From an uncultured Erythrobacter sp. (GTDB lineage Bacteria > Pseudomonadota > Alphaproteobacteria > Sphingomonadales > Sphingomonadaceae), in NCBI GenBank assembly GCA_938015255.1, contig CALLQC010000086.1:1-39962 (forward strand): a DNA stretch of 39,962 bases, read 5' to 3'. Below the pieces are notes generated by a model that searched no databases, had not been told where the DNA came from, and saw nothing but the letters and a program-made list of their open reading frames with translations. Position 1 is the stretch's first letter; each line of letters begins with the position of its first letter. Shown in pieces: positions 8,184 to 17,078 of the stretch. Both the position numbers and the translations under genes were made by a program.

Positions 8184-9368
8184 TTGAAACACGTCCTTGG
8201 CCTCAGCACGCTGTACCCCAACGCGGTGAACCCGCGCTTCGGGACATTTGTGGCGCGCTCGCTTGAGGGTCTGGCAAAACGCGGCGACTGGCGCGTCACA
8301 GTGATCAATCCGATTGGCCTCCCGCCGGTGGTGATGGGTCGCTACAAACCCCTGGCAAATCTGCCGGGCACAGCTGTTGAGCAGGGGCTGGAAGTCCATC
8401 GCCCGCGTTTTACGCTGATCCCAAAGGTCGGCTCTCGCCGCAACAAGATCTCGATTGCCAAATCCGTCATTCCGATCGCAAGGCGTATTCATGCGGAGAA
8501 GCCGATTGAACTGATTGATGCGCAGTTCTTCTTTCCCGATGGCCCCGCCGCTGCGCTTGTTGCAGAAGCGCTTGACCTTCCGCTGTCGATCAAAGCGCGG
8601 GGCAGTGACATCACCTATTGGGGCGGGCAAGACTTCGCGCGTGAGCAAATGGTCGAAGCCGCAAAGGCTGCCACAGGGCTTTTGGCGGTCAGTGAGGCAT
8701 TGCGGCGCGATATGGTCGCGCTTGGAATGCCTCAGGACAAGATTGCCATCCATTATACCGGATTGGACCGAGACCGCTTTCGCCCCCTTGACCACACGCA
8801 ATTGCGTGCGCAGCTGGGGCAAGCGCTGGGCTTTGCGCTGCCCGATAACGCGCCACTTCTTATCACTGTCGGCGCGCTGATTGAACGGAAAGGGCAGGAA
8901 TTTGTGATCCGCGCCCTGCCCCAGATCGACGGCGCACAGCTCATCCTCGTCGGCAAAGGCGAGGACGAGGCAAAACTGCGCGAACTGGCAAGCAATACCG
9001 GCGTTGCGGAAAGGGCCCACTTTACCGGATCGGTCGACCACGATTTACTGCCCCTTTTGCTTTCGGCCGCTGACGTGATGGTCCTGCCGACATCGAACGA
9101 GGGATTAGCCAATGCATGGGTGGAGGCACTCGCCTGCGGTACGCCGGTCGTCACCTGCGATGTCGGCGGTGCGCGCGAGCTGATCACAAGCGAGATCGCC
9201 GGCCGATTGCTGGAAGAACGAACGGCAGATGCGGTAGCGGACAACGTAAACGCGGTGCTCAACAACCCACCCCGCCCAAGCGAAGTCGCGGCGGTTGTCG
9301 AGCGGTTCAGCTGGGACAACAACGCTGCAGAACTTGCCGCCTATTTCAGCGGCCTGATTGAAAGCTAA
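8184..9368 (+). CDS. Glycosyltransferase family 4 protein
   Basis: GT-B fold glycosyltransferase of 394 residues. The N-terminal half begins HVLGLSTLYPNAVNPRFGTF, an acceptor-side pattern of GT4 enzymes. The donor-side half carries HYTGLDRDRFRP, VGALIERKGQEF and the ExxxxxxxE motif in SNEGLANAWVEALACGTPVV. The start is taken as TTG at 8184 because GAGAGGAG lies at the correct distance; the frame is open upstream to 8124 but without a ribosome site. It probably transfers a sugar from a nucleotide donor during exopolysaccharide or glycolipid synthesis, but no polysaccharide cluster surrounds it. It converges with secF, leaving only 9 bases between them. Confidence 0.88.
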   Translation: MKHVLGLSTLYPNAVNPRFGTFVARSLEGLAKRGDWRVTVINPIGLPPVVMGRYKPLANLPGTAVEQGLEVHRPRFTLIPKVGSRRNKISIAKSVIPIARRIHAEKPIELIDAQFFFPDGPAAALVAEALDLPLSIKARGSDITYWGGQDFAREQMVEAAKAATGLLAVSEALRRDMVALGMPQDKIAIHYTGLDRDRFRPLDHTQLRAQLGQALGFALPDNAPLLITVGALIERKGQEFVIRALPQIDGAQLILVGKGEDEAKLRELASNTGVAERAHFTGSVDHDLLPLLLSAADVMVLPTSNEGLANAWVEALACGTPVVTCDVGGARELITSEIAGRLLEERTADAVADNVNAVLNNPPRPSEVAAVVERFSWDNNAAELAAYFSGLIES

Positions 9369-9377
9369 ACGCGCAGA

Positions 9378-10370
9378 TCAGACCTGAGCGCCCACATCCT
9401 CGCCGCGCGCCTTGCGCTCCTGAATGTCCGCCTCTGTCTCTTTCGGCACGAAGCTGTCGGAGGTAACGCCCATCCAGATCAGCATCGGCGCTGCGAGATA
9501 GACACTGGAGTACGTGCCGATAAACAGTCCTGCGGTTATCGCGAGCACCAGTCCGAACAGGCTGGCAGGGCCAAACAGCAGCAGCGGCAACAGCGCGACC
9601 AGAAGCGTAAGCGATGTCATAACAGTCCGGGCGAGCGTTTCATTGACCGACAAGTCAAGCAATTCGGGCAGCGGCATCTTGCGGAACTTCTTCAGGTTTT
9701 CACGAATGCGGTCATACACGACGATCGTGTCGTTCAGCGAATAGCCGATGATAGCAAGGATCGCGGCAATGATCTGGAGACTGAATTCAAGCTGGAACAG
9801 CGCAAATATGCCCAGCGTGACCGAAACGTCATGGAACAGAGCAAACAGCGCGCCAACGCCGAACTGCCATTCGAAACGGATCCAGATATACATCGCAACG
9901 CCCAGCATCGCGAGCGCGAGCGCAAGGACGGCATCCTGCCGGAACTCGCCGGCCACCTTGCCAGAGACGGTGTCGTTACCGTCCGTGCGCACACCTGGAT
10001 ATTCGCCCTCGATCATGGATATGACCTGGTTGCCAATCTCCGTCGCAGCGCCGGGTGTTTCCTCTACCTCTGCAGGCAAGGGAACACGAATTGAAACCAC
10101 ATTCGGCGCGCCGAATTCCTGAACCACCGGCGTTCCGTAGCCAAGATTGCCCACCGATTGGCGCAGCTCGGCAATCGGGGCCTCTTGACGCTCGGTAAAG
10201 GTAAGCCGCACTTCCTGACCACCAGCGAAATCGACGCCATAATTCAGACCCTGTGTCAGGACCGCAGCCCAGCTCCCCAAGATCAACACGATGCTGAGAA
10301 TGAAGAAAGGAACACGCAGTTTCAGAAATTTGATGTTCGTGTCTGCGGGGACGAGTTTGAGAAGTTTCAT
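9378..10370 (-). CDS. secF: Protein translocase subunit SecF
   Basis: Inner-membrane Sec accessory subunit of 330 residues, normal length. A first membrane segment (about 20-40) is followed by the D1-type motif LNYGVDFAGGQEVRL, a periplasmic domain, and five further membrane segments at about 145-300. The conserved SLNDTIVVYDRIREN motif (about 205-220) of the RND-like translocase is intact. SecDF uses the proton gradient to assist late stages of protein export. It has a strong AGGAGG site before ATG 10370 and begins 13 bases after secD, so it is the last gene of the yajC-secD-secF operon. Confidence 0.97.
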   Translation of the reverse strand: MKLLKLVPADTNIKFLKLRVPFFILSIVLILGSWAAVLTQGLNYGVDFAGGQEVRLTFTERQEAPIAELRQSVGNLGYGTPVVQEFGAPNVVSIRVPLPAEVEETPGAATEIGNQVISMIEGEYPGVRTDGNDTVSGKVAGEFRQDAVLALALAMLGVAMYIWIRFEWQFGVGALFALFHDVSVTLGIFALFQLEFSLQIIAAILAIIGYSLNDTIVVYDRIRENLKKFRKMPLPELLDLSVNETLARTVMTSLTLLVALLPLLLFGPASLFGLVLAITAGLFIGTYSSVYLAAPMLIWMGVTSDSFVPKETEADIQERKARGEDVGAQV

Positions 10371-10383
10371 GATATCGTCCTCC

Positions 10384-11982
10384 TTATACGTTGATATCGC
10401 TGGGGCGTTTGCTGCGCAGCCACCCCGCGACCCACATGCGCGTCAGCGTCACTGCCGTGAAGACCGAGGTAAAGAGGCCCAGCACGAGCACGACGGCAAA
10501 ACCGCGAACCGGCCCGGTGCCAAACATAAACAACAGCACACCGGCGATAAAGTTGGTGATGTTTGCATCGTAGATTGCGCGGCTGGCCTCTTTGTACCCG
10601 TTCTCCACCGCAGCGATGACGCGGCGGCCACGTTTGCGCTCTTCACGAATACGCTCATTGATGAGCACGTTGGCATCAACCGCAGCACCGATTGTCAGCA
10701 CAAAACCGGCGATACCGGGCAATGTCAGCGTGGTGTTGAGCCCTGCCATCAGGCCCAGCAGAATCAGAACGTTGAAGACCAGTGCAATCGTCGCATAAAC
10801 GCCAAACCGCCCGTAGGTCGCAATCATCAGCGCAACAACCGCCAGGCTGCCGATAAGCATTGCAAGCATGCCCCGCTCGATCGAATCCTGACCGAGTTCT
10901 GCAGACACGGTGCGCTCCTCGATCACAGTCAGGGGTATAGGCAAAGCGCCAGAACGCAGCTGAATGGCCAGAGCATTGGAACTGTCAGCCGTAAAGCTGC
11001 CTGAAATCTGGGCTGCGCCGCCCAGGATCGGCTCCCGGAAAACCGGCGTTGAAAGCACTTCGCCGTCTAGAATAATGGCGAATTGCTTGCCGACATTCTG
11101 AGTGGAAAGTTGGGCAAACTTCTGTCCGCCCTGCTGGTCAAACTGGATGTTGACGACGCTTTCATTGGTCTGCGGATCGACACCCGATTGCGCACCGGTA
11201 AGGCTATCGCCGCGAATGCCGCCCAGCCGCTTAACTGCGACCGATTGGCCTTCGAAGTCGCTTCCATCGGCAAACGGGAAAATCTGGCTTCCCGGAGGAG
11301 CAATGCCTGCCTGGGTATTGGTGATCAGCGCCTGATCATCGACCATCTTGAATTCAAGCTGCGCGGTCTTGCCAAGCAGTTCCTTGAGCGCTTGCGGGTC
11401 TTCAAGGCCCGGCACCTGAACCACGATACGGGTGTCACCCTGGCGGATAATCGTCGGCTCGCGTGTACCCAGCTCGTCGATTCGGCGGCGAACCACCTCC
11501 GTCGCGCTCTCCATCGCGTCGTTGATGGCAGTGTCGATCCCGCTTTGCGTCGGGGTCAGCACCATGCGCTGGGTATCGACCACGGCGAGATCCCATTCCC
11601 GCACAAGGTTTTGACCCTGCATCATCGGTTCCAAAATGCCGCGGGCCCGGTCGATATCGCTTACATCGTCGAGCATGAAAGACAGCTCGCCGCCCGCAGT
11701 CGATATGTCACCGATCCGAATGCGCGGTTCGGCATTGCGCATGGCTGCGCGAACAGCCTCTTCCATGTTCTCGAGCCGTTGGACTGCGACTTCATCAGCC
11801 TCCGCCTCGAGCAACAGGTGCGAGCCGCCAGCCAAGTCCAGTCCAAGGTTTACGGTCGGAGATGGCAGGCTTTCGGGCCAGTCATTGCCGGTTGCGCTGT
11901 ACAGCGAAGGGATCGCTGCCGCGACGGCAATCAGGGTGATGACCCAGAGCCAAATCTTCTTCCAGAGGGGAAATTCGAGCAT
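10384..11982 (-). CDS. secD: Protein translocase subunit SecD
   Basis: Sec accessory subunit of 532 residues, as expected for alphaproteobacteria. It has an N-terminal membrane segment (about 9-27), the D1 motif VNLGLDLAGGSHLLLE, a long periplasmic region with P1 head and base (about 60-350), the LRSGALPIPLTVIEERTV junction, and five C-terminal membrane segments (about 365-520) with the GAAVDANVLINERIREE motif. It pairs with SecF and, via YajC, with SecYEG. Gene order and spacing (56 bases after yajC, 13 before secF) indicate one operon. Confidence 0.97.
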   Translation of the reverse strand: MLEFPLWKKIWLWVITLIAVAAAIPSLYSATGNDWPESLPSPTVNLGLDLAGGSHLLLEAEADEVAVQRLENMEEAVRAAMRNAEPRIRIGDISTAGGELSFMLDDVSDIDRARGILEPMMQGQNLVREWDLAVVDTQRMVLTPTQSGIDTAINDAMESATEVVRRRIDELGTREPTIIRQGDTRIVVQVPGLEDPQALKELLGKTAQLEFKMVDDQALITNTQAGIAPPGSQIFPFADGSDFEGQSVAVKRLGGIRGDSLTGAQSGVDPQTNESVVNIQFDQQGGQKFAQLSTQNVGKQFAIILDGEVLSTPVFREPILGGAAQISGSFTADSSNALAIQLRSGALPIPLTVIEERTVSAELGQDSIERGMLAMLIGSLAVVALMIATYGRFGVYATIALVFNVLILLGLMAGLNTTLTLPGIAGFVLTIGAAVDANVLINERIREERKRGRRVIAAVENGYKEASRAIYDANITNFIAGVLLFMFGTGPVRGFAVVLVLGLFTSVFTAVTLTRMWVAGWLRSKRPSDINV

Positions 11983-12038
11983 TGCCGTTTATCTCGGTGA
12001 TTATGTCTTGAAGTGTGCTGAACGGTTGAGCGCTAACG

Positions 12039-12365
12039 TCAATCGTTTGCCGGAGTGCCGCCTTTGGGGATAACATCGCCAATAGTGTGTTTGACTGCCT
12101 TTACGCGCACACCCTGGGCGATTTCCAGCTCGGCATAGGTCTCATCGATCTTCATAACCTTGCCCAGCAATCCGCCCTGCGTGATCACCTGATCACCTTT
12201 CTTAAGGCCTGCGACTTTCTCCTGATGCTCCTTCGTCCGCTTCATCTGCGGGCGGATGATCAGGAACCAGAAGATTAGCACCATGCCGATGATCGGCAGC
12301 CAGTTTATCCAGGCTGGTGGAGCTTCACCGGCGGCGCCGCCGGCTGCGGCGAGAATATCAAACAT
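12039..12365 (-). CDS. yajC: Preprotein translocase subunit YajC
   Basis: Small inner-membrane protein of 108 residues. A short Gly/Ala-rich N-terminus leads to one membrane segment (WLPIIGMVLIFWFLIIRPQ, about 20-40), followed by the conserved RPQMKRTKEHQ and GDQVITQGGLLGKV blocks of YajC. It is the first gene of yajC-secD-secF. YajC associates with SecDF in the membrane. Confidence 0.96.
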   Translation of the reverse strand: MFDILAAAGGAAGEAPPAWINWLPIIGMVLIFWFLIIRPQMKRTKEHQEKVAGLKKGDQVITQGGLLGKVMKIDETYAELEIAQGVRVKAVKHTIGDVIPKGGTPAND

Positions 12366-12606
12366 GTATCTTCGAACCCGTCTTAATGAATATCATAATC
12401 TACTTGAGCCGGGCCGAAGACACCTGCGCAACCCAGCGCGGCATTTTCCCCCTACATCCCATGTAAGTGGGCGCGGTTAGCAGCATTGCAAGCGCCCGGC
12501 AATCGACGTGCGTATGCGAGTGCACGATGCCGATGAAAAACCCAGCGTGAGGATGATGCTTGCAAGCCCTTGAACCTGCCCCTATAGCGCGCGCCTCCAC
12601 TGGACA
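12366..12606. other. Intergenic region upstream of yajC and tRNA-Pro
   Basis: About 240 bases with no supportable gene. It must hold the divergent promoters for yajC (minus) and the tRNA (plus). Short frames in it have no ribosome site or recognisable product. No clear -35/-10 pair could be assigned. Confidence 0.6.
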
Positions 12607-12683
12607 CGGGAAGTAGCGCAGCCTGGTAGCGCATCACACTGGGGGTGTGGGGGTCGCAGGTTCGAATCCTGTCTTCCCGACCA
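12607..12683 (+). tRNA. tRNA-Pro (anticodon GGG)
   Basis: A 77-base cloverleaf with encoded CCA. Acceptor stem CGGGAAG pairs with CTTCCCG, the T-arm contains GGTTCGAATCC, and the anticodon stem TCACA/TGTGG encloses the loop CTGGGGG, giving anticodon GGG at 12641-12643 (reads CCC). Confidence 0.96.
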
Positions 12684-12812
12684 GTGGAGATTTTCATTCA
12701 ACATCGTTTATCGGACACCATGCCACGCTCGCCGCATGACGATTGCGTTTCGGTAATGATTGTTCATGGCCCCGCACGGAACTTGCGCGGGACTGCGACG
12801 TTGACTGACCTT

Positions 12813-14924
12813 ATGATCTTCCGACACCTCCTGTGTGCGTCTGCTGCGCTCGCCACTTTCTGCGCGGCGCCGCTTTCAGCCGAAGAACGCTACGCGGATA
12901 TTTCGTCCGAAATGCGTGCGGAAGGTCCTGAAGGTTCAACACAAACCGGATCGTCGCGCACCCGCCGTGTGTTTACGCCTGCGGATTTTGAGAATTTTGC
13001 GCCTCGCAACGCGCTCGACATGGCTCAGCAGATCCCAGGTTTCTCGATCCGCTCGGGCGGAGGCGACCGCGGCCTTGGTCAAGCTGACACAAATGTCATC
13101 ATCAATGGCCAGCGCATTTCCGGCAAATCGAACGGCCCCGTAGAGGCGCTTCAGCGTATCCCGGCCGAAGAAGTCGTGCGGCTAGAAATCGTCGATGGAG
13201 CAAGCCTCGATATCGGCGGCCTTACGGGTCAGGTGCTGAATGTCATCACCAGCTCGACCGGTGGGATCGCAGGTCAGTTTCGCTGGTCAGCCGAATGGCG
13301 TAGCTTCGGCGTCCCCTTCCGATGGGGTGATGGTCAGGTCAGCCTTGCCGGGGGCGGCGAAAACTCGGAGTGGACGCTGAGCCTTGAAAATGATGCAGGG
13401 CGGCGCGGCAATCAGGGCGTTGAATTCGTCTTCGATGCCCTGGGCAATCTGATCGACACCCGCGATGAAATCGCCAATTTCAACAGCGACAGACCGGTTC
13501 TCTCAGGCTCCTACGCACGCGAGGCAAGCAACGGAAACATTCTGAACCTGACGGGACAAGTGGGCGCCAACATATCGCGTAATCGCGAAATATCGGAGCG
13601 CACAGGTATTGGATCGCCGGTCGATCGTTCACGAATTTTCCGTTCGCGCGAAGATGAATTCAATTTCGAAGCGGGCGCCGATTACAGTTTTGGCTTCGGT
13701 CCGGGCACATTAAAGCTGATCGCCTTTCACCGCTTTGAAGATAGCCCTACTGTTTCCTCAGTCATAACCACTTTTGCGGATGACGGCGCACCTGAAGGTT
13801 CACGGTTCGAACGCGACGCCGAAGAGGGAGAGACCATCGGCCGGGCGGAATTCAGTTTTGGCGGGCTTGGCGGCGATCTTCAGTTCGCGCTTGAGGGCGT
13901 GACGAATTACCTGGAAATCGATTCCGCGCTGGAAGCGCGGGACGCGGCAGGCGCGCTTCAACCGGTTGATTTCGATGGTGCGAGCGCCCGCGTCGACGAA
14001 GACCGCGCGGAAGCCAGCGTCACTTATGGCCGCGCCCTGACCGACAATTTGCAGATGCAGCTCTCGCTCGGCGGGGAATATTCCAAAATCAGCCAGACCG
14101 GAACACAGGGCCTCACCCGCAGTTTCTACCGGCCCAAAGGCTTTGCTGCGTTTGACTGGAAAGCAAACAGCACTTTGAACCTGTCAGGCCGGATCGAGCG
14201 GGTGGTTGGCCAGCTCAGCTTTTTTGATTTCATCGCAACGGCCGATCTCAACCAGGACCGGGTCGATGTGACAAACGCCAATCTGGTTCCGCCACAAAGC
14301 TGGCTTTTCGAAGCTGAAGCGACCCAGAGCTTCGGTGCACTGGGATCGTTGAACCTGCGTCTGTTCCACGAAGAGATCAGCGACATTGTCGATCAGATCC
14401 CGATTGCTGGCGGCGGCGAGGCACCCGGTAACATCGATTCCGCGACCCGCAGCGGCCTGGAAGGAGAGATAACGCTTCTATTCGATCCGCTCGGCGTGCG
14501 CGGCCTGCGGCTCGATGCGGAGCTTGAGTACACTGACAGCGAGGTGCTGGACCCATTGTTTGGCACGCCGCGGGCCATATCGAACAATGAACTTGTCGAG
14601 TTCGATATTGAGTTGCGCCAGGATTTCTTCGGCACTCCATGGGCAGCGGGTGCGGTGTTTCGCTATGACGAACGCGAGCCAAATGTCCGCCTCGGCGAAA
14701 TCGCGCGCTCGCTCGACACGCCCGGGTTTGGGCGGGTATTTGTTGAGCACAAGGACGTGTTCGGGATGACCGCCCGCTTGCGAGTTGGCAACTTGCTGGA
14801 TCAGCGAGACCGGTTTGATCGCACGATCTTTCTTGATCGACTGGCCGGCACGGTCGATGTCACCGAAGTGCGCGACCGCAAGTTCGGCGTCATCTATTCG
14901 TTTGACATTGAGGGTTCTTTCTAA
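12813..14924 (+). CDS. TonB-dependent receptor-like outer-membrane protein
   Basis: Outer-membrane protein of 703 residues. A signal peptide (about 1-24: IFRHLLCASAALATFCAAP) precedes a plug domain (about 60-155) with the segments NALDMAQQIPGFSIRSGGG, VIINGQRISGKS and RIPAEEVVRLEIVDGAS. The rest is long beta-strand-rich barrel sequence, ending in a terminal aromatic (SFDIEGSF) as outer-membrane barrels do. It is at the short end for receptors of this family and has no N-terminal carboxypeptidase-like extension. The start at 12813 was chosen for the signal peptide; in-frame starts upstream run back into the tRNA. The ligand is unknown and no transport genes flank it. Confidence 0.87.
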   Translation: MIFRHLLCASAALATFCAAPLSAEERYADISSEMRAEGPEGSTQTGSSRTRRVFTPADFENFAPRNALDMAQQIPGFSIRSGGGDRGLGQADTNVIINGQRISGKSNGPVEALQRIPAEEVVRLEIVDGASLDIGGLTGQVLNVITSSTGGIAGQFRWSAEWRSFGVPFRWGDGQVSLAGGGENSEWTLSLENDAGRRGNQGVEFVFDALGNLIDTRDEIANFNSDRPVLSGSYAREASNGNILNLTGQVGANISRNREISERTGIGSPVDRSRIFRSREDEFNFEAGADYSFGFGPGTLKLIAFHRFEDSPTVSSVITTFADDGAPEGSRFERDAEEGETIGRAEFSFGGLGGDLQFALEGVTNYLEIDSALEARDAAGALQPVDFDGASARVDEDRAEASVTYGRALTDNLQMQLSLGGEYSKISQTGTQGLTRSFYRPKGFAAFDWKANSTLNLSGRIERVVGQLSFFDFIATADLNQDRVDVTNANLVPPQSWLFEAEATQSFGALGSLNLRLFHEEISDIVDQIPIAGGGEAPGNIDSATRSGLEGEITLLFDPLGVRGLRLDAELEYTDSEVLDPLFGTPRAISNNELVEFDIELRQDFFGTPWAAGAVFRYDEREPNVRLGEIARSLDTPGFGRVFVEHKDVFGMTARLRVGNLLDQRDRFDRTIFLDRLAGTVDVTEVRDRKFGVIYSFDIEGSF

Positions 14925-14957
14925 GCCGCATTAATGGTGAAATAATTTTCCTACATG

Positions 14958-14970
14958 AACCAATTTGGTT
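14958..14970. promoter_or_regulatory. Palindrome AACCA-N3-TGGTT upstream of holin
   Basis: AACCAATTTGGTT, an inverted repeat ending 34 bases before the holin start. It differs by one base from the palindrome at 7427-7439 between the DUF6456-like and XRE genes, suggesting the same DNA-binding protein acts at both. Confidence 0.45.
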
Positions 14971-15004
14971 ACTTGCCTCGCGACTCAGAACAGGAGCGCG
15001 GCAC

Positions 15005-15418
15005 ATGGCAATCATTGAATCCCTGATCGGACCGATCACCTCAATCATCGACAAAATTATTCCTGACAAAGAAGCTCGCGCGAAAGCCAAGCTTGAATTG
15101 CTCAAGCTCGAAGGCACGCAGGAGATGGACCTGATTGAAACGCGGTTAAAGGCCATTGTCGCAGAGGCCGGTTCCCATGATCCATGGACTAGCCGCGCAC
15201 GGCCAAGCTTTCTTTATGTGATGTATGTGATGATCTTGTGGGCCCTGCCGATGGGCGTTCTGGCCGCATTCAATCCGCCCGCCGCGCGTGAAATCGCCGC
15301 AGGCATGAATGCCTATCTCAACGGCCTGCCAGAGCCGCTCTACGCCCTGTTTGGCACCGGCTATCTCGGCTATACTGCGGCCCGTCAGTGGGGTAAGGTC
15401 AAAGGTGTCGAGCGATAG
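15005..15418 (+). CDS. GTA-type holin family protein
   Basis: Membrane protein of 137 residues resembling the Pfam family of 3-TM holins linked to gene-transfer-agent release. The N-terminus (IIESLIGPITSIIDKIIPD) is amphipathic or hydrophobic; a charged helix (about 21-57) follows; then the SHDPWTSRARP motif and two strong membrane segments at about 68-89 and 108-127. A clear AGGAG site precedes ATG 15005. It ends 12 bases from the end of a convergent amidase gene. In Rhodobacter capsulatus the GTA holin and endolysin sit apart from the main GTA cluster, which fits an isolated pair like this. The lysis role is inferred; no other phage gene is nearby. Confidence 0.83.
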   Translation: MAIIESLIGPITSIIDKIIPDKEARAKAKLELLKLEGTQEMDLIETRLKAIVAEAGSHDPWTSRARPSFLYVMYVMILWALPMGVLAAFNPPAAREIAAGMNAYLNGLPEPLYALFGTGYLGYTAARQWGKVKGVER

Positions 15419-15430
15419 GCACACATACCC

Positions 15431-16285
15431 TCAGCGCGTGACATAGTGTCCGTGTACCCAGCCGGTTTTGTCAGGCGTTCCGCCGGCTTTGAGCGACGTC
15501 ACTTCCAGCCAGACCCCGTCTTCCCCTAGCAATTCAATCTTGGTGTCGTGGGCGAGTTTGGTCACAACATCGTGGCTGGTGCTCGGCCCGGAGCGCAAAT
15601 TGAGGCCGCTTTCGGCGTTGACGGTAGCGGCCGCATCACCATCGTCGCTGCGCGTGTCGAGTATCGCATTGCGAAAGGCGGTCATATTGAATGCGGGTCC
15701 GGGATCGTGTTTGCGTACCGGCGCGATATCATCGTGACCGACGATCTCGTTAATCCCGTACTTTTCCGCTAGCGCCTGAACCACTCCTCGCGCAGACGCC
15801 ATCTGCTCCTCAGAGTACGCTTCCCATCCAATATCCCTGCGCGAACCATCGGGATTGCCGTTGCGATGCGCACCTATAAACGGATCAGCGATGCGCGCGC
15901 CTGTGTGAGACGTCCACCCATTGCCCGAGGATTTGAGCGGCCCCCAATTGGCGAGCTCAATCCCGATCGAATGGCGGTTGAGGCCGGTAATGCCGCCCCA
16001 CCGCGATCGACCTGCATGCCAGGCGACCTTCTCAAAAGACACGCACTGGATAACAGTCCCGTCGCGCCCGATCACGACGTGGGCCGATGCGGAGGCATTT
16101 CTGTTTTTGAACCAGTTTGCCGAGGAACGCGCCGACCCGCCTGCGGTGTAATGCATGACCACAATCCTGGGCGTTGAGGCAAATTTTCCGCTGGTGTGCG
16201 GCGAGATCATCTGTTCGACAGCATCGCCATCCTGCTTCAACGTGCCGCGTGCAATTGTCCACTCGCTATCGCAAATACAAGTCAT
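15431..16285 (-). CDS. N-acetylmuramoyl-L-alanine amidase with SH3 domain
   Basis: Peptidoglycan amidase of 284 residues. The amidase_2 domain spans about 38-205 with zinc ligands His45 (VVMHYTAGG), His184 and Asp194 (GHDDIAPVRKHDPGPAF) and Glu110 (SIGIELANWG), as in AmpD-type enzymes. A bacterial SH3 domain follows (about 220-284: VNAESGLNLRSGPS, then TGWVHGHYV). No signal peptide is visible, so the enzyme would be cytoplasmic unless released. ATG 16285 is preceded by the strong site AAAGGGGGGAAG. It converges with the holin gene, so the two resemble a holin-endolysin pair. A role in wall recycling is the alternative, though the SH3 domain favours binding of intact wall. Confidence 0.92.
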   Translation of the reverse strand: MTCICDSEWTIARGTLKQDGDAVEQMISPHTSGKFASTPRIVVMHYTAGGSARSSANWFKNRNASASAHVVIGRDGTVIQCVSFEKVAWHAGRSRWGGITGLNRHSIGIELANWGPLKSSGNGWTSHTGARIADPFIGAHRNGNPDGSRRDIGWEAYSEEQMASARGVVQALAEKYGINEIVGHDDIAPVRKHDPGPAFNMTAFRNAILDTRSDDGDAAATVNAESGLNLRSGPSTSHDVVTKLAHDTKIELLGEDGVWLEVTSLKAGGTPDKTGWVHGHYVTR

Positions 16286-16556
16286 CACTTCCCCCCTTTG
16301 TGCAACTCTTAAATTTCGATGTAGCACAAACTGGCGAAGGAATGCTTGTAATTATTGCCCCTCCAAATATTTGATACTTGGACCAGTTAGCTAACCTGTT
16401 TTTCTAGAGCGCTATATTGCAGTCAAAATTGCCCCAGCCGCTGCTTTGATTGCCAAATTGCTTCAGCTGTTTTGCAATTCTGTCCGCTAGGCCCAGCTGC
16501 GCGGATTCTCGATGACAGGCTTCCGCGCTGACCATCTTGGCGCTATTCCCGCTCCA
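16286..16556. other. Intergenic region between amidase and aroQ
   Basis: About 270 bases, locally AT-richer than the surrounding genes. It should carry the divergent promoters of the amidase and of aroQ-accBC. A 10-bp palindrome GTTAGCTAAC (16386-16395) is present, but no partner copy was noticed. No gene is supportable; an aroQ start at 16512 would extend into it. Confidence 0.5.
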
Positions 16557-16997
16557 ATGACCGAAACCATTTACGTCCTGAACGGCCCCAACCTCAATTT
16601 GCTGGGCCTGCGCGAGCCGGAGATCTATGGATCGACCACGCTCGATGAGATAGCCGGAATGCTGGAGGACCGCGCGCGCGAATTGGGCTTTGCGATAGAA
16701 ATGCGTCAGACCAACCACGAAGGCATGCTGGTCGATTGGCTGCATGAAGCACAAGCGGAAGGCGCGCGTGCTGTGCTGCTGAATGCTGCGGCCTACACCC
16801 ACACTTCGATTGCGCTGCTCGATGCGATCAAGGCAATATCAACGCCGGTGGTCGAGGTGCATCTGTCCGACCCCAAGACGCGTGAGGAGTTTCGCCATAC
16901 GTCTTTTGTCGGGATGGGTGCTGTCAGAACCGTGGAGGGTCACGGAGCGGAATCCTATCGCATCGCACTCGAAGCCGTAGCGTCAGGCGAGGTCTGA
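16557..16997 (+). CDS. aroQ: Type II 3-dehydroquinate dehydratase
   Basis: Shikimate-pathway enzyme of 146 residues converting 3-dehydroquinate to 3-dehydroshikimate. Family signatures are complete: ETIYVLNGPNLNLLGLREPE, the active-site loop Arg19 and Tyr24, QTNHEG at 51-56, NAAAYTHTS at 76-84, and His102 in VEVHLSDP. The usual SNP/SNI after this His reads SDP. The start at 16557 gives the normal length; a longer form from 16512 would add 15 residues with no family support. It heads aroQ-accB-accC, a gene order common in alphaproteobacteria. Confidence 0.96.
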   Translation: MTETIYVLNGPNLNLLGLREPEIYGSTTLDEIAGMLEDRARELGFAIEMRQTNHEGMLVDWLHEAQAEGARAVLLNAAAYTHTSIALLDAIKAISTPVVEVHLSDPKTREEFRHTSFVGMGAVRTVEGHGAESYRIALEAVASGEV

Positions 16998-17078
16998 CTT
17001 GTAGAAATTGGTGCGATTGCCACTTGCCAGCCGCAATTCGCGTGAATAGTCACGCTCGAAACTAGATAAGGGGTATGC

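Noticed and set aside
8148-9041. 297-codon open frame antisense to the glycosyltransferase
   Set aside because: Shadow of a gene with clear GT4 motifs; no ribosome site or family match.
12645-12812. N-terminal extension of the TonB receptor into tRNA-Pro
   Set aside because: The extension would begin inside the tRNA gene; a signal peptide begins at 12813.
14925-16327. Prophage remnant around the holin and amidase
   Set aside because: No integrase, terminase, capsid, tail or attachment repeat is seen; flanking genes are a TonB receptor and aroQ-accBC.
16386-16395. GTTAGCTAAC palindrome as an operator
   Set aside because: Only 10 bp and no second copy noticed; could be chance in an AT-richer gap.
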